Shown piece after piece: positions 6,805 through 12,798 of a DNA stretch of 35,334 nt (position 1 is its first letter; every line of letters begins with the position of its first letter). The translations under genes and the position numbers were made by a program. The notes under the pieces were generated by a model. The model was not told the origin of the DNA, did not search any database, and saw nothing but the letters and a program-made list of their open reading frames with translations. Source of the stretch: an uncultured Clostridia bacterium (lineage in GTDB: Bacteria > Bacillota > Clostridia > TANB77 > CAG-508). Where the stretch lies: the NCBI GenBank assembly GCA_944386195.1, contig CALXAD010000021.1:1-35334 (forward strand), in the 5' to 3' direction.

Positions 6805-8262
6805 TTATACTAAATTTAATTTATTTTCTTTATCTTTTTTCTTTATTTCGTCTTTCCTATATGATTTTATTTTAAATTCATTTTTATTATCAAACCTAAA
6901 TTTTAATACTTTTGTGAAATTATCTTTACATGGTTTTCCTATTTCTTCTATTTCTAAACTTGCTTTATATTTTCTTAATGTATCAAATGTATTCATAAAT
7001 CCCATTCCTGTACCGCCATTGTCTTTATGTGTAGTACTTGGTTTTATTCCTAATTCCATAAATGTATCTATTTCAAATTCTATTCCTGAATCATAAATAT
7101 ATAAAGCATAAATTCCATCTATTTTTCCTAGTCTTACTAATATACTTTTATTTACTGTATCTGCATATCCGATTGCTATAATTGCATCTTTTATATGGTC
7201 TGCTAGCAAAATTTCTAATTCGTCTTTTCCTATATAATGATTTGTCATTGTATAAATATTTCCATTTAGTTGTAATTGAAAGTCTATTTTATTTTTTACA
7301 CATTCTGATTGCATATATGAAAGCATATCATCTATTACTGAGATTCCTGTTTTACTTAATTCTATTGGTGTTTCTTTTTTCAAGTCTTTTGTTACGTTTT
7401 CTATTCTTGCTCCTAATTCACTTGATATTTCATTATTCATATTTAATTCTTCTAGTTTATGTTCTAATGATTTTTGTCTGTGTGCTATTGTATGACTTAT
7501 TTTACTAAAGTTTAAGTTTTCTTTTTCTAGTTCTTTTACTTCTGCTTTCTTTTCTTCCAATTCTTTCTTTGTTTCTTCTAAGTCTTTTACCAACATTCTT
7601 TGTTTATAATACAGCTGTAATGATTTTTGTATGGTAATGAACATTAAAATAACGGATATAATAAGCACTATCATGACACTTCTTATTACAATTTTATTAG
7701 AATTGCATATTATAACTATACTAAGCATTAATATTATACTTATATCTAAAATTAATAAGTTCAATAACTCATTTTTTCTATTATTTTTTAAGTATGAAAA
7801 TCCATTTTTTAATTTTCTCATTTTATAAAGACTCTTAATCATTATTGTATAAAATATTATAATCAATAACAAATTTAAAAATCTATTTTCTATTCCTATT
7901 ATTTTGCAAGGAATAAAACTTATTGAACTAGCTATAAAAAATAGTGCATAATTTATACTTATTGAAATTGAATTTGTTAAAATAGAACATCCAAATTTAT
8001 TTTTGGTTTGAACACAGAAAATAATTGATAATATAAAAATTAAGAACATTATACTACTAGATATACTATCTATATCTCTTATTAATCTTGCCACCACACT
8101 AATACATAATAAGCATATTAAAATCCCAAAATTTTCCAGTAATTTATATTTTTTCTTTAAATTTAATAATCTTATATTAGTATAATATGCATATGTGATT
8201 ATGAAAAATGTTTTTATTATATTTACTATTGTATCGGTATTTTCTAACCAGTCAATAAGCAT
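6805..8262 (-). CDS. AgrC/VirS-like GHKL sensor histidine kinase
   Basis: A 485-residue membrane kinase. About six hydrophobic segments fill residues 10-200, a Glu/Lys-rich coiled coil follows (about 208-260), then a candidate phosphoacceptor region (KISHTIAHRQKSLEHKL) and a GHKL ATPase domain with a G-box at 415-426 (NGGTGMGFMNTF). The N-box position reads LLADHIKDAIIAI, with Asp where Asn is usual. This layout is known for peptide pheromone receptors such as AgrC. AAAGGAGAAAGAATA precedes the ATG. Directly upstream is the 17-residue peptide gene and, before it, the Spo0A-like regulator, its probable partner. The ligand is inferred, not shown. Confidence 0.88.
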   Translation of the reverse strand: MLIDWLENTDTIVNIIKTFFIITYAYYTNIRLLNLKKKYKLLENFGILICLLCISVVARLIRDIDSISSSIMFLIFILSIIFCVQTKNKFGCSILTNSISISINYALFFIASSISFIPCKIIGIENRFLNLLLIIIFYTIMIKSLYKMRKLKNGFSYLKNNRKNELLNLLILDISIILMLSIVIICNSNKIVIRSVMIVLIISVILMFITIQKSLQLYYKQRMLVKDLEETKKELEEKKAEVKELEKENLNFSKISHTIAHRQKSLEHKLEELNMNNEISSELGARIENVTKDLKKETPIELSKTGISVIDDMLSYMQSECVKNKIDFQLQLNGNIYTMTNHYIGKDELEILLADHIKDAIIAIGYADTVNKSILVRLGKIDGIYALYIYDSGIEFEIDTFMELGIKPSTTHKDNGGTGMGFMNTFDTLRKYKASLEIEEIGKPCKDNFTKVLKFRFDNKNEFKIKSYRKDEIKKKDKENKLNLV

Positions 8263-8304
8263 TATTCTTTCTCCTTTAAATAATATATTGTTTGTATTAT
8301 ATAG

Positions 8305-8341
8305 TAAAAATAAAAGATAAGCAACATTTCTATTGCTTACC
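8305..8341 (-). terminator. Terminator between peptide gene and kinase
   Basis: On the minus strand GGTAAGCAA pairs with TTGCTTATC (8316-8341; 9 bp with one G-U) and is followed by TTTTATTTTTA. It lies between the peptide stop (8351) and the kinase start (8262), so it could give more peptide mRNA than kinase mRNA by partial read-through. Confidence 0.75.
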
Positions 8342-8350
8342 TTCTATTTT

Positions 8351-8404
8351 TTATCCTAACCAATATTTTATCCATTCACAAAATTCATCATACCATTCTA
8401 GCAT
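8351..8404 (-). CDS. 17-residue Trp-rich peptide, candidate signal
   Basis: The ORF reads MLEWYDEFCEWIKYWLG and then TAA. A purine-rich ribosome binding site (AAAAGGTGGTGAGAGAGAAT) precedes the ATG. It contains three Trp, two Tyr and one Cys, with alternating acidic and aromatic residues, and no signal peptide or AgrD-type acidic tail. It is the only ORF between the response regulator and the kinase and is flanked by its own leader and terminator, as expected of a dedicated small gene. A role as an inducing peptide for the kinase is inferred from position. No AgrB-like processing protease is in the window. An alternative is a leader peptide controlling the kinase. Confidence 0.6.
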   Translation of the reverse strand: MLEWYDEFCEWIKYWLG

Positions 8405-8430
8405 ATTCTCTCTCACCACCTTTTCTCTTT

Positions 8431-8493
8431 GGTATTTTTGTTTCTTTTTGTCATAAAAAAAATACCATTCGGTGGCTTAAAACCAATGGTATT
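8431..8493 (-). promoter_or_regulatory. Attenuator-like leader of the peptide gene
   Basis: AATACCATT (8461-8469 region on plus) pairs with AATGGTATT (8485-8493), extended inward by GGT/ACC, and is followed on the minus strand by T8: an intrinsic terminator. The same GGTATTTTT segment (minus of 8458-8466) can instead pair with AAAAATACC (minus of 8431-8439). The two folds exclude each other, as in terminator/antiterminator switches. Confidence 0.6.
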
Positions 8494-8520
8494 ATCTGAT
8501 AGAAAAAGATGGTGAAAAAT

Positions 8521-8550
8521 GAAAAAATCTAGTATTTTTTCATACTAGAT
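8521..8550 (-). terminator. Terminator of the Spo0A-like regulator gene
   Basis: ATCTAGTAT (8527-8535) and ATACTAGAT (8542-8550) form a perfect 9-bp stem followed on the minus strand by TTTTTTC. The gene's TAG stop lies in the stem. Confidence 0.85.
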
Positions 8551-9333
8551 TAATTTCTTTATCTTATCCACATAATAATATATAAATTCCATAGGTGTTG
8601 GTACACCCGTTTCATAATTAACTTTTGCAGTATAATAATTTTCTAAATCTTCAACTGCAGAAACTCTCCATGCATGAATAATAGCATTTTGAATTCCATT
8701 TGTAATTGTATTTCCAGATTTTTTATAAATCTTAGTTAAATGTTGGATGACATTAACATTACTGTTTTCATTTTGTATCAAATATAGAATGGCATCATGA
8801 ATATATTTTCTTCCTTTAAGTTTTACAGTTACGCCAATCAAGTCAAGCTCGTGATTAATTAAATCTGAAATTCTATTTTCATTATCTTCTAACTCTTCCT
8901 CAATTGTTTTTACTTGTGGTTTTACAATATCAACTCTAAATGTTAAAAAGTTATTTAACACTTGTTCACAAGAATATTTAGGATGGTCTTTATACATAAG
9001 CAAATCAATGCCTTGTCTATGAAGAATATCGTAAGTTCTCTTTGAATGAACATGAGTTGTCACAATAACAATTGGCTCATAATTCAAATTCATTTTTCTT
9101 AAGTTTGATAAGAATTGTAAGGAATCAGTATTACCACTTGAACCATTATTTAACTCTAAGTCTAATACAATTCCCTCAGGATGTTTTAATTTTACATATT
9201 TTAAAGCGTCGACATCTGAATCTGTTATGCCTACTAATTCAAAATCCTCTCTATTATTGATACATTTAATAAAATTATTACAGTCATTTATGTCATCTTC
9301 TATGATTAAAATGCTCATAGGTTTTGACATCAT
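8545..9333 (-). CDS. Response regulator with Spo0A-like C-terminal domain
   Basis: 262 residues. The receiver domain (about 6-125) has the acidic pair E12/D13/D14, phosphoacceptor D58 (IVLDLELNNG), T92/T93 and K115, so phosphorylation should work. The C-terminal 95 or so residues match the Spo0A DNA-binding domain: ELDLIGVTVKLKGRKYIHDA, then a helix pair with GNTITNGIQNAIIHAW at 207-222. The end (YYTAKVN..GVPTPMEFIYYY) is typical of a clostridial family of Spo0A-like regulators distinct from canonical Spo0A. The start at 9333 was chosen because AAAAAGGAGGAATTT precedes it; an upstream in-frame ATG at 9405 lies in the promoter region. Partner of the kinase at 6805-8262 by position. Confidence 0.9.
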   Translation of the reverse strand: MMSKPMSILIIEDDINDCNNFIKCINNREDFELVGITDSDVDALKYVKLKHPEGIVLDLELNNGSSGNTDSLQFLSNLRKMNLNYEPIVIVTTHVHSKRTYDILHRQGIDLLMYKDHPKYSCEQVLNNFLTFRVDIVKPQVKTIEEELEDNENRISDLINHELDLIGVTVKLKGRKYIHDAILYLIQNENSNVNVIQHLTKIYKKSGNTITNGIQNAIIHAWRVSAVEDLENYYTAKVNYETGVPTPMEFIYYYVDKIKKLI

Positions 9334-9370
9334 AAATTCCTCCTTTTTATTCTTATTTATGATAAATAAT

Positions 9371-9400
9371 ACCATAAAATCCCATAAAATACCATATTTG
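9371..9400. promoter_or_regulatory. Three 10-bp direct repeats
   Basis: ACCATAAAAT, CCCATAAAAT and ACCATATTTG follow each other without gaps in the intergenic region between two divergent regulators. The one-helical-turn phasing suggests an operator bound by a protein multimer on one DNA face. Confidence 0.6.
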
Positions 9401-9452
9401 TTCATTATTTTTATCTACTAGTTTGTGTTTTTTATTTTGTAAAATGAACAAA
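9397..9452. promoter_or_regulatory. Inverted repeat in divergent promoter region
   Basis: TTTGTTCATT (9397-9406) and AATGAACAAA (9443-9452) are perfect 10-bp inverted copies 36 bases apart, just upstream of the XRE gene. A candidate operator pair for that regulator or for the Spo0A-like protein. Confidence 0.5.
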
Positions 9453-9472
9453 AAGTGTATGAGGTGTAAAAA

Positions 9473-9832
9473 ATGAAAAGAAATGATAGTAGCATAATTA
9501 ATCAAGAAAAAGTAGAACAATTAAAAAGAGGAAAAAGAATAAAAGATATAAGAGAAAATGAATTACATATGAATAAAACAGAACTCGCAAAGGAAATAGG
9601 AATATCAAGTCAATTTTTAGGATTAGTAGAAGAAGGTAAAGGTAATTTAGTATATAGAAGTATTAGAAAATTAAGAGATTTAAGTGGACACTCAGCAGAT
9701 TTCATACTTTATGGTTTAGATGATAATAATATAAACAAAACTAAAGAATTATTAAAAAACTATTCTGAAACTGAAATAATAGAAACTATGGATTTTATAA
9801 AACATTTTGTAATGCTTATAAGAAATATTTAA
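9473..9832 (+). CDS. XRE-family HTH regulator
   Basis: A 119-residue DNA-binding protein with a helix-turn-helix of the SinR/XRE type at about 21-75 (RIKDIRENELHMNKTELAKE, then IGISSQFLGLVEEGKGN). The following segment ends in SADFILYGLD, usual in clostridial XRE regulators, and a helical tail that may dimerise. GAGGTGTAAAAA precedes the ATG. It is divergent from the Spo0A-like gene and shares a repeat-rich intergenic region with it, so cross- or autoregulation is likely. No ligand domain is visible. Confidence 0.85.
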   Translation: MKRNDSSIINQEKVEQLKRGKRIKDIRENELHMNKTELAKEIGISSQFLGLVEEGKGNLVYRSIRKLRDLSGHSADFILYGLDDNNINKTKELLKNYSETEIIETMDFIKHFVMLIRNI

Positions 9833-9860
9833 TATTATATATTGATTTTAATATTTTATA

Positions 9861-9889
9861 TTGACTTTCAATTTTCTTTTTGGTAATAT
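9861..9889 (+). promoter_or_regulatory. Promoter of small membrane protein gene
   Basis: TTGACT (9861-9866), 17-base spacer and TAATAT (9884-9889), about 42 bases before the start at 9932. Confidence 0.55.
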
Positions 9890-9931
9890 ATTCCATGTAA
9901 ATATTTGTAAACATACTAAGGATGGGTTAAT

Positions 9932-10117
9932 ATGATTACCAATTATATAATTTATTTAAACACACTATCAAATGTAGAAAAAGATAAACAAATAAGTATT
10001 ATATTTATATTTTTTATAATTATACTTTTAATTTGTGTAATTTTATATTTAATAAAAAAGAAATTTCTAAAAGAAAATAAAAACACTATATTTCAAAAAT
10101 TTTTAAAGAAATTATAA
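9932..10117 (+). CDS. Small single-span membrane protein, 61 aa
   Basis: The ORF is preceded by AAGGATGGGTTAAT and by its own promoter, and followed at once by a strong terminator, so it is probably a real gene. Residues 21-42 (IIFIFFIIILLICVILYLI region) form one membrane helix and the tail is Lys-rich (KKKFLKENKN), predicting a cytoplasmic C-terminus. I do not recognise a family. It lies at the end of the signalling locus, but a functional link is only positional. Confidence 0.55.
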   Translation: MITNYIIYLNTLSNVEKDKQISIIFIFFIIILLICVILYLIKKKFLKENKNTIFQKFLKKL

Positions 10118-10143
10118 AAAGTATAGGACTTTTCCTATACTTT
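10118..10143. terminator. Bidirectional terminator
   Basis: AAAGTATAGGA (10118-10128) and TCCTATACTTT (10133-10143) form a perfect 11-bp stem with a 4-base loop. T-rich sequence follows on both strands, serving the small membrane gene and the convergent ArsC-like gene. Confidence 0.9.
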
Positions 10144-10145
10144 TA

Positions 10146-10502
10146 TTATTTTAAAACATCTTCCCACTCTTTTTCCTTAAAGCCAACTAATATTCCTTTA
10201 TCAGTAATTAAAAGAGGTCTTTTTATTAACATACCATCACTTGATAGAAGTTTTATTTTTTCTTCATCTGTCATCTGTGGTAATTTTTCCTTTAAATTAA
10301 GTTCTTTATATTTTAACCCACTTGTATTAAAAAACTTTCTTATTTCTTTTTTACTTTCAGCAATCCAAGCTTTTAATTCATCCACAGTAGGTGTATTTTC
10401 TACTATATTTCTGTCATCAAATTCTATATTATTCTTAATTAACCATTCTTTTGCTCTTTTACAAGTTGAGCATTTTGGATATTCTATAAATAAATTCTTC
10501 AT
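10146..10502 (-). CDS. ArsC/Spx-family thioredoxin-fold protein
   Basis: 118 residues with the CxxC motif CSTCKRA at 11-17 near the N-terminus, and the family pattern of ArsC/Spx/YffB proteins (NTSGLKYKELNLKEKLPQM, and IKRPLLITDKGILVGF near the C-terminus). This branch includes thiol-dependent reductases and the transcription regulator Spx/MgsR, and sequence alone does not decide between them. There is no Arg in the RPP position typical of Spx targets; IKRPLLI resembles the ArsC-like group. It is probably redox active in the cytoplasm. Confidence 0.85.
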   Translation of the reverse strand: MKNLFIEYPKCSTCKRAKEWLIKNNIEFDDRNIVENTPTVDELKAWIAESKKEIRKFFNTSGLKYKELNLKEKLPQMTDEEKIKLLSSDGMLIKRPLLITDKGILVGFKEKEWEDVLK

Positions 10503-10527
10503 AATTATTCTCCTTTTCTAAATTTAA

Positions 10528-11619
10528 TTATCTTTCAGATACTTCTTCTGGCATATTCTCATAAAGAGGTATTATAAAGTTTAAATTAGAATCAACTGTA
10601 TTAGAAGCTTCATAAATACTTTTCATATTCTTTGCTTCTGATTCAGGTGCCAAAAGATTTTGCATATATTGATTTACATACAACTTTTCATCTGAATTTA
10701 CTATATCAAATTTTTGTAAGTATAATGTATTTTGTCCTTTATCTATGTAATCTTCTTTTACATAGTCTACTCCACCAATAATTGCTTTTTCTAGTGTATC
10801 CCAACCTTGATTATATGCATACTCTGCTGCATTTTGTAAAATCTCATCTCTTGAATTTCCTATTGCACCTATATTAAAAGGATTATAAACAACAGTATCT
10901 TCATTATATTGATATCCTCTAGACATAGTTGTTCCTTTTCTTCCTTGCTCTTGTATTAATCTAGATGCTATAAAATAAGGGTCTACATTAGCCTTTTTAC
11001 CTGCTTGTATTAGAGCATCTGATATATCATCTCCTTCTAGAAAAGAGCCTTCAGTAATCTCACTTAATCCTTCTTTTGTCTGTGCACCTTCTACATAATT
11101 TAATTCTTTAAATTGGAATATATTATCTTCATTTAAAATATTTCTTGGGTCCATTTGACACTTTATAGCTTTATCAGAAGCACAAAGCCATGTACCATTA
11201 TCAAATCTTTTATCTTTATCTACTTCGCATTTCCACTCTTCCGGATAGTCTGATGAATCTGGTATTAAATTTAAAGGATATGTTCTATTATCACTATGTC
11301 CTTCATTTGCAATTGCTTCATTCCAATCTAATTTAGTATAAAATAAAGTAAAAGTCCAGTTAGGATGTTTTTCTTGTAATTCATCTATTAGTTCTTTATA
11401 TTTTGGATACCTTGATTCATTTATGTTGCTACCATCATATTCAACATATTTTTGTTTTTTACTTTCTTCTACTAGAACAACTATTGATATTATAATTCCT
11501 ATTAAAATAAGTATACAAGCTATTATTTTCACAAAAACTTGGGGATTTTTTCTAATCATACTTACTATTTTTTCTATTAAATTATTTTTTCTTCTATTTC
11601 TATACTCAAAATTTTTCAT
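10528..11619 (-). CDS. Membrane-anchored N-acetylglucosaminidase (LytG-like)
   Basis: A 363-residue cell-wall hydrolase. One membrane anchor lies at about 31-51 after a positively charged N-terminus. The extracellular part begins with a YPKYKELIDELQEKHPNWTF block often found before GH73 domains. The glucosaminidase domain has the catalytic Glu in SRLIQEQGRKG (about 223) and YNPFNIGAIG. It would cleave GlcNAc-MurNAc bonds in peptidoglycan. No SH3 or choline-binding repeats are seen. No Shine-Dalgarno precedes the ATG, and a TGATATAAT extended -10 ends 6 bases before it, suggesting a leaderless mRNA. Confidence 0.85.
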   Translation of the reverse strand: MKNFEYRNRRKNNLIEKIVSMIRKNPQVFVKIIACILILIGIIISIVVLVEESKKQKYVEYDGSNINESRYPKYKELIDELQEKHPNWTFTLFYTKLDWNEAIANEGHSDNRTYPLNLIPDSSDYPEEWKCEVDKDKRFDNGTWLCASDKAIKCQMDPRNILNEDNIFQFKELNYVEGAQTKEGLSEITEGSFLEGDDISDALIQAGKKANVDPYFIASRLIQEQGRKGTTMSRGYQYNEDTVVYNPFNIGAIGNSRDEILQNAAEYAYNQGWDTLEKAIIGGVDYVKEDYIDKGQNTLYLQKFDIVNSDEKLYVNQYMQNLLAPESEAKNMKSIYEASNTVDSNLNFIIPLYENMPEEVSER

Positions 11620-11625
11620 ACAGGT

Positions 11626-11633
11626 ATTATATC
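11626..11633 (-). promoter_or_regulatory. Extended -10 promoter directly at lytG-like start
   Basis: TGATATAAT on the minus strand; the -10 hexamer occupies 11626-11631 and the start codon A is 7 bases downstream, where transcription is expected to begin. No clear -35 box is visible. Confidence 0.6.
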
Positions 11634-11674
11634 ATAAATAAAGTGTTTTTTTAGTGAATTTTTTATTTTTTATA

Positions 11675-11709
11675 AAAAAATTAAGCATACTAGATTTACT
11701 AGCATGCTT
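11675..11709 (-). terminator. Terminator of hsp20
   Basis: AAGCAT-A-CTAG (11683-11693) pairs with CTAG-C-ATGCTT (11699-11709) with one mismatch, followed on the minus strand by AATTTTTTTAT. Confidence 0.8.
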
Positions 11710-11716
11710 ATTTATT

Positions 11717-12133
11717 TTATTCAATTGGAATATATTTCTTTTCTTCGATTTCTTTATGCTCTTCTTTCTTTGGAACTTCTAGTGTTAAAGTACCATTTTT
11801 GAATTTAGCTTTAACATCTTCTTCTTTTATGCTATCTCCAACATAGAAGCTTCTTGAACATTCTCCTGTATATCTTTCTTTACGTACAAATTTTCCTTTT
11901 TCTTCATCATTATCTTCTTTATTTACTTTTGCATGTACTGTTAGGTATCCATCTTGAATTTCAATTTTAATTCCGTCTTTGTCATATCCTGGTAAGTCAA
12001 TATCAATTAGATATTTGTCTTTTTTCTCCTTAATATCTGTTTTCATTAATTTGCTTTCACCTTCTGTGAAAAATGGATCTCTAAACATATCATCCCATAA
12101 ATCAAAATCATGTCTTCTTGGTATCATCATCAT
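11717..12133 (-). CDS. Hsp20/alpha-crystallin small heat shock protein
   Basis: A 138-residue ATP-independent chaperone that holds unfolding proteins in oligomers. The alpha-crystallin domain runs from about 32 to 125: DIKEKKDKYLIDIDLPGYDK, then GYLTVHAKV, and the conserved FKNGTLTLEVPK. The tail ends with KYIPIE, containing the IxI/V-like motif that binds neighbouring subunits. The start at 12133 is chosen because AAAAGGAGTTGATTATT precedes the ATG triplet; an upstream in-frame ATG lacks a ribosome binding site. A CIRCE-like element overlaps its promoter, so HrcA control is expected. Confidence 0.93.
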   Translation of the reverse strand: MMMIPRRHDFDLWDDMFRDPFFTEGESKLMKTDIKEKKDKYLIDIDLPGYDKDGIKIEIQDGYLTVHAKVNKEDNDEEKGKFVRKERYTGECSRSFYVGDSIKEEDVKAKFKNGTLTLEVPKKEEHKEIEEKKYIPIE

Positions 12134-12231
12134 AATAATCAACTCCTTTTTAATTTTTATGTGTTGACACCTTTTATGGTAGCACATATTTTTAATAAAA
12201 GTACTTTTATCTTTTTTCTTTTTACAGTTAT

Positions 12232-12273
12232 ATTATACATCTATTTTTAGCAATGTCAATATTAGAGTGCTAA
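12232..12273 (-). promoter_or_regulatory. hsp20 promoter overlapped by CIRCE-like operator
   Basis: On the minus strand TTAGCACTC-N9-CATTGCTAA (12247-12273) matches the HrcA operator TTAGCACTC-N9-GAGTGCTAA perfectly in one half and 7/9 in the other. A TTGACA -35 (12254-12259) lies inside it, followed by a 16-base spacer and TATAAT (12232-12237). Confidence 0.8.
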
Positions 12274-12463
12274 TTTTCACAAAACTTTCACATTTCTTGT
12301 GTAAGCTTTGATACATCTAGTTTTTACAATTAAATATACAATAATTTTTAAACCTGTAGAAAAATTTGATAAAAATTAAAAGAAGTGCTATAATAAAAAC
12401 AGTTAAAGTATATATAAAAAAAGTAAAGTTATAACTAAGAAAATCAAAAAAAATAAAAAAGTG

Positions 12464-12492
12464 TTGATTTTTTTTAATAACTCTAGTATAAT
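12464..12492 (+). promoter_or_regulatory. Promoter of antitoxin RNA
   Basis: TTGATT (12464-12469), 17-base spacer and TATAAT (12487-12492). The hexamers are identical to those of the convergent toxin promoter. Confidence 0.75.
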
Positions 12493-12497
12493 ATTTA

Positions 12498-12650
12498 TGC
12501 ACAATAAGGTGCAAGGTTAATAAAAATAATAGAAACAAATAAAATTGTATGTATCACTTATCTATTACATTTTATTTAACCTTCTTTCTAAGAAAGACGA
12601 TCGAAATAAATGGAAGACAAAAAAGACTAGAGCTGCAACTCTAGTCTTTT
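12498..12650 (+). ncRNA. Candidate type I antitoxin RNA
   Basis: A transcript of about 150 bases is delimited by a consensus promoter and a perfect 12-bp terminator, with no ORF that has a ribosome binding site. It begins near a small hairpin (TGCAC/GTGCA, 12498-12513). Before the terminator it carries GACGATCGAAATAAAT (12596-12611) and ATGGAAGACA (12610-12619). Near-identical direct copies lie at 12699-12715 and 12755-12764, inside the convergent toxin gene. Because the toxin is read from the other strand, the RNA is complementary to the toxin mRNA at its 5' end, at its first codons and through the terminator. Compare pAD1 par RNA II. Confidence 0.7.
12621..12650. terminator. Shared bidirectional terminator
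   Basis: AAAAGACTAGAG (12621-12632) and CTCTAGTCTTTT (12639-12650) form a perfect 12-bp stem with a 6-base loop and T-tracts on both strands. It serves the plus-strand RNA and the minus-strand toxin mRNA. Confidence 0.95.
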
Positions 12651-12653
12651 TCA

Positions 12654-12722
12654 TTAATCATTAAATTTCTTAAGAATTAAGTAAATGACAATTAATGCGA
12701 CGATTCGAAATAAATTTTTCAT
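12654..12722 (-). CDS. Candidate Fst-like type I toxin, 22 aa
   Basis: The peptide begins MKNLFRIVALIVIYLILKK and ends FND. It is a single hydrophobic helix with Lys/Arg at both ends, the usual form of Fst/Ldr and related type I toxins that insert in the inner membrane. GGAAAGGAGGTAGTT is an excellent ribosome binding site, yet it is paired in a leader hairpin. The mRNA would run from about 12763 to the shared terminator. It is shorter than Fst (33 aa), so assignment rests on locus architecture more than on sequence. The first codons lie in direct repeat a, the likely antisense target. Confidence 0.75.
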   Translation of the reverse strand: MKNLFRIVALIVIYLILKKFND

Positions 12723-12724
12723 AA

Positions 12725-12754
12725 CTACCTCCTTTCCGCCAAAAAAGAAGATAG
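12725..12754 (-). promoter_or_regulatory. Leader hairpin hiding the toxin Shine-Dalgarno
   Basis: In the minus-strand mRNA CUAUCUUCUUU pairs with AAAGGAGGUAG over 11 bases with two G-U pairs and an 8-base loop. The AGGAGG of the toxin is fully enclosed. Confidence 0.75.
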
Positions 12755-12769
12755 ATGGGAGACAGAATT

Positions 12770-12798
12770 ATTATACTATTTCTTTGAAAAATAATCAA
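12770..12798 (-). promoter_or_regulatory. Toxin promoter
   Basis: TTGATT (12793-12798), 17-base spacer and TATAAT (12770-12775) on the minus strand. The expected start is the G at about 12763, exactly where direct repeat b begins. The remaining 12799-13040 contains a hairpin AGAGCTTA/TAAGCTCT (12851-12876) and otherwise nothing I can assign. Confidence 0.8.

Larger units (their letters stand above)
12596..12764. repeat. Two direct repeat pairs of the toxin-antitoxin locus
   Basis: Pair a: GACGATCGAAATAAAT at 12596-12611 and GACGATTCGAAATAAAT at 12699-12715 (one extra T). Pair b: ATGGAAGACA at 12610-12619 and ATGGGAGACA at 12755-12764. One copy of each is on either side of the shared terminator. 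Confidence 0.85.

Noticed and set aside
8414..8455. 13-codon ORF (MTKRNKNTKEKRW) as a leader peptide before the Trp-rich peptide
   Set aside because: No ribosome binding site; the ATG follows a T-tract of the leader terminator and overlaps the peptide gene's own ribosome binding site.
9334..9405. 24-residue N-terminal extension of the Spo0A-like regulator
   Set aside because: It translates the operator repeats and promoter; a strong ribosome binding site precedes the inner ATG at 9333 and the receiver domain begins right after it.
12317..12538. 73-residue minus-strand ORF rich in Phe and Leu upstream of the toxin locus
   Set aside because: No ribosome binding site, composition typical of AT-rich noncoding DNA, and it runs antisense through the clear promoter of the plus-strand RNA.
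12549..12644. 31-codon plus-strand ORF inside the candidate antitoxin RNA
   Set aside because: No Shine-Dalgarno, its codons cover the direct repeats and half of the terminator, and the product has no sensible features.
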